Positions 5,864-5,867 of a stretch of 5,867 bases of DNA are shown here, piece after piece (the first letter of the stretch is position 1; each line of letters opens with the position of its first letter). The DNA comes from Clostridiales bacterium (GTDB taxonomy: Bacteria > Bacillota > Clostridia > Oscillospirales > Oscillospiraceae), in assembly GCA_021203685.1 (NCBI GenBank), contig JAJQAS010000286.1, positions 1 to 5,867 on the forward strand, in the 5' to 3' direction. The notes under the pieces are model-generated. The model saw only the letters and a list, made by a program, of their open reading frames with translations. It was not told the DNA's origin and searched no databases. The translations under genes and the position numbers were made by a program.

Positions 5864-5867
5864 AAGG

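Overview
The window is GC-rich with strong AGGAGG-type ribosome binding sites. It holds the start of a sporulation gene (spoIIGA, sigma-E processing protease) and a Firmicutes-style divergent layout. This points to a spore-forming, high-GC member of the Clostridia, most likely the Oscillospiraceae group of gut bacteria. That placement is inferred from gene content and protein style, not from a database comparison.

Layout. Positions 1-251 (minus strand) carry the first 83 codons of spoIIGA, which runs off the left edge. A 180-base divergent intergenic region follows. Next on the plus strand is a 195-residue gene (432-1019) that looks chimeric. Its first ~141 residues resemble the S1-type RNA-binding proteins of Clostridia and stop in the middle of an S1 beta-barrel. 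Its last ~54 residues look like the C-terminus of a periplasmic-type sugar-binding protein, the component normally encoded just upstream of the transporter that follows here. A 312-base, hairpin-rich stretch without genes (1020-1331) leads into a tightly coupled three-gene operon: ytfR (double ATPase, 1332-2852), ytfT (permease, 2849-3949) and yjfF (permease, 3946-4986). The three genes are joined by two 4-base ATGA stop/start overlaps and closed by a clear intrinsic terminator (5024-5061). A separately promoted HD-domain phosphohydrolase (5189-5779) follows. The window ends in three helically phased A-tracts and a perfect TTGACA, the front half of a promoter whose gene lies beyond the right edge.

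How the genes work together. YtfR, YtfT and YjfF form the membrane and ATPase core of a carbohrydrate importer of the ribose/galactose (CUT2) class. In E. coli the same set, with the binding protein YtfQ, imports galactofuranose. No intact binding protein is present in the window. The most economical reading is that a deletion, or an assembly join, removed the 3' part of an S1-domain gene and most of the binding-protein gene, fusing the two in frame near 843-857. If the join is real, the transporter core has lost its partner and now sits behind the S1-domain gene's promoter. The HD hydrolase appears to be an independent housekeeping unit of nucleotide metabolism. No CRISPR array, insertion sequence or RNA gene was seen, and nothing indicates a novel multi-gene system. 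The fusion and the structured leader of the transporter operon are the parts that most deserve a second look.
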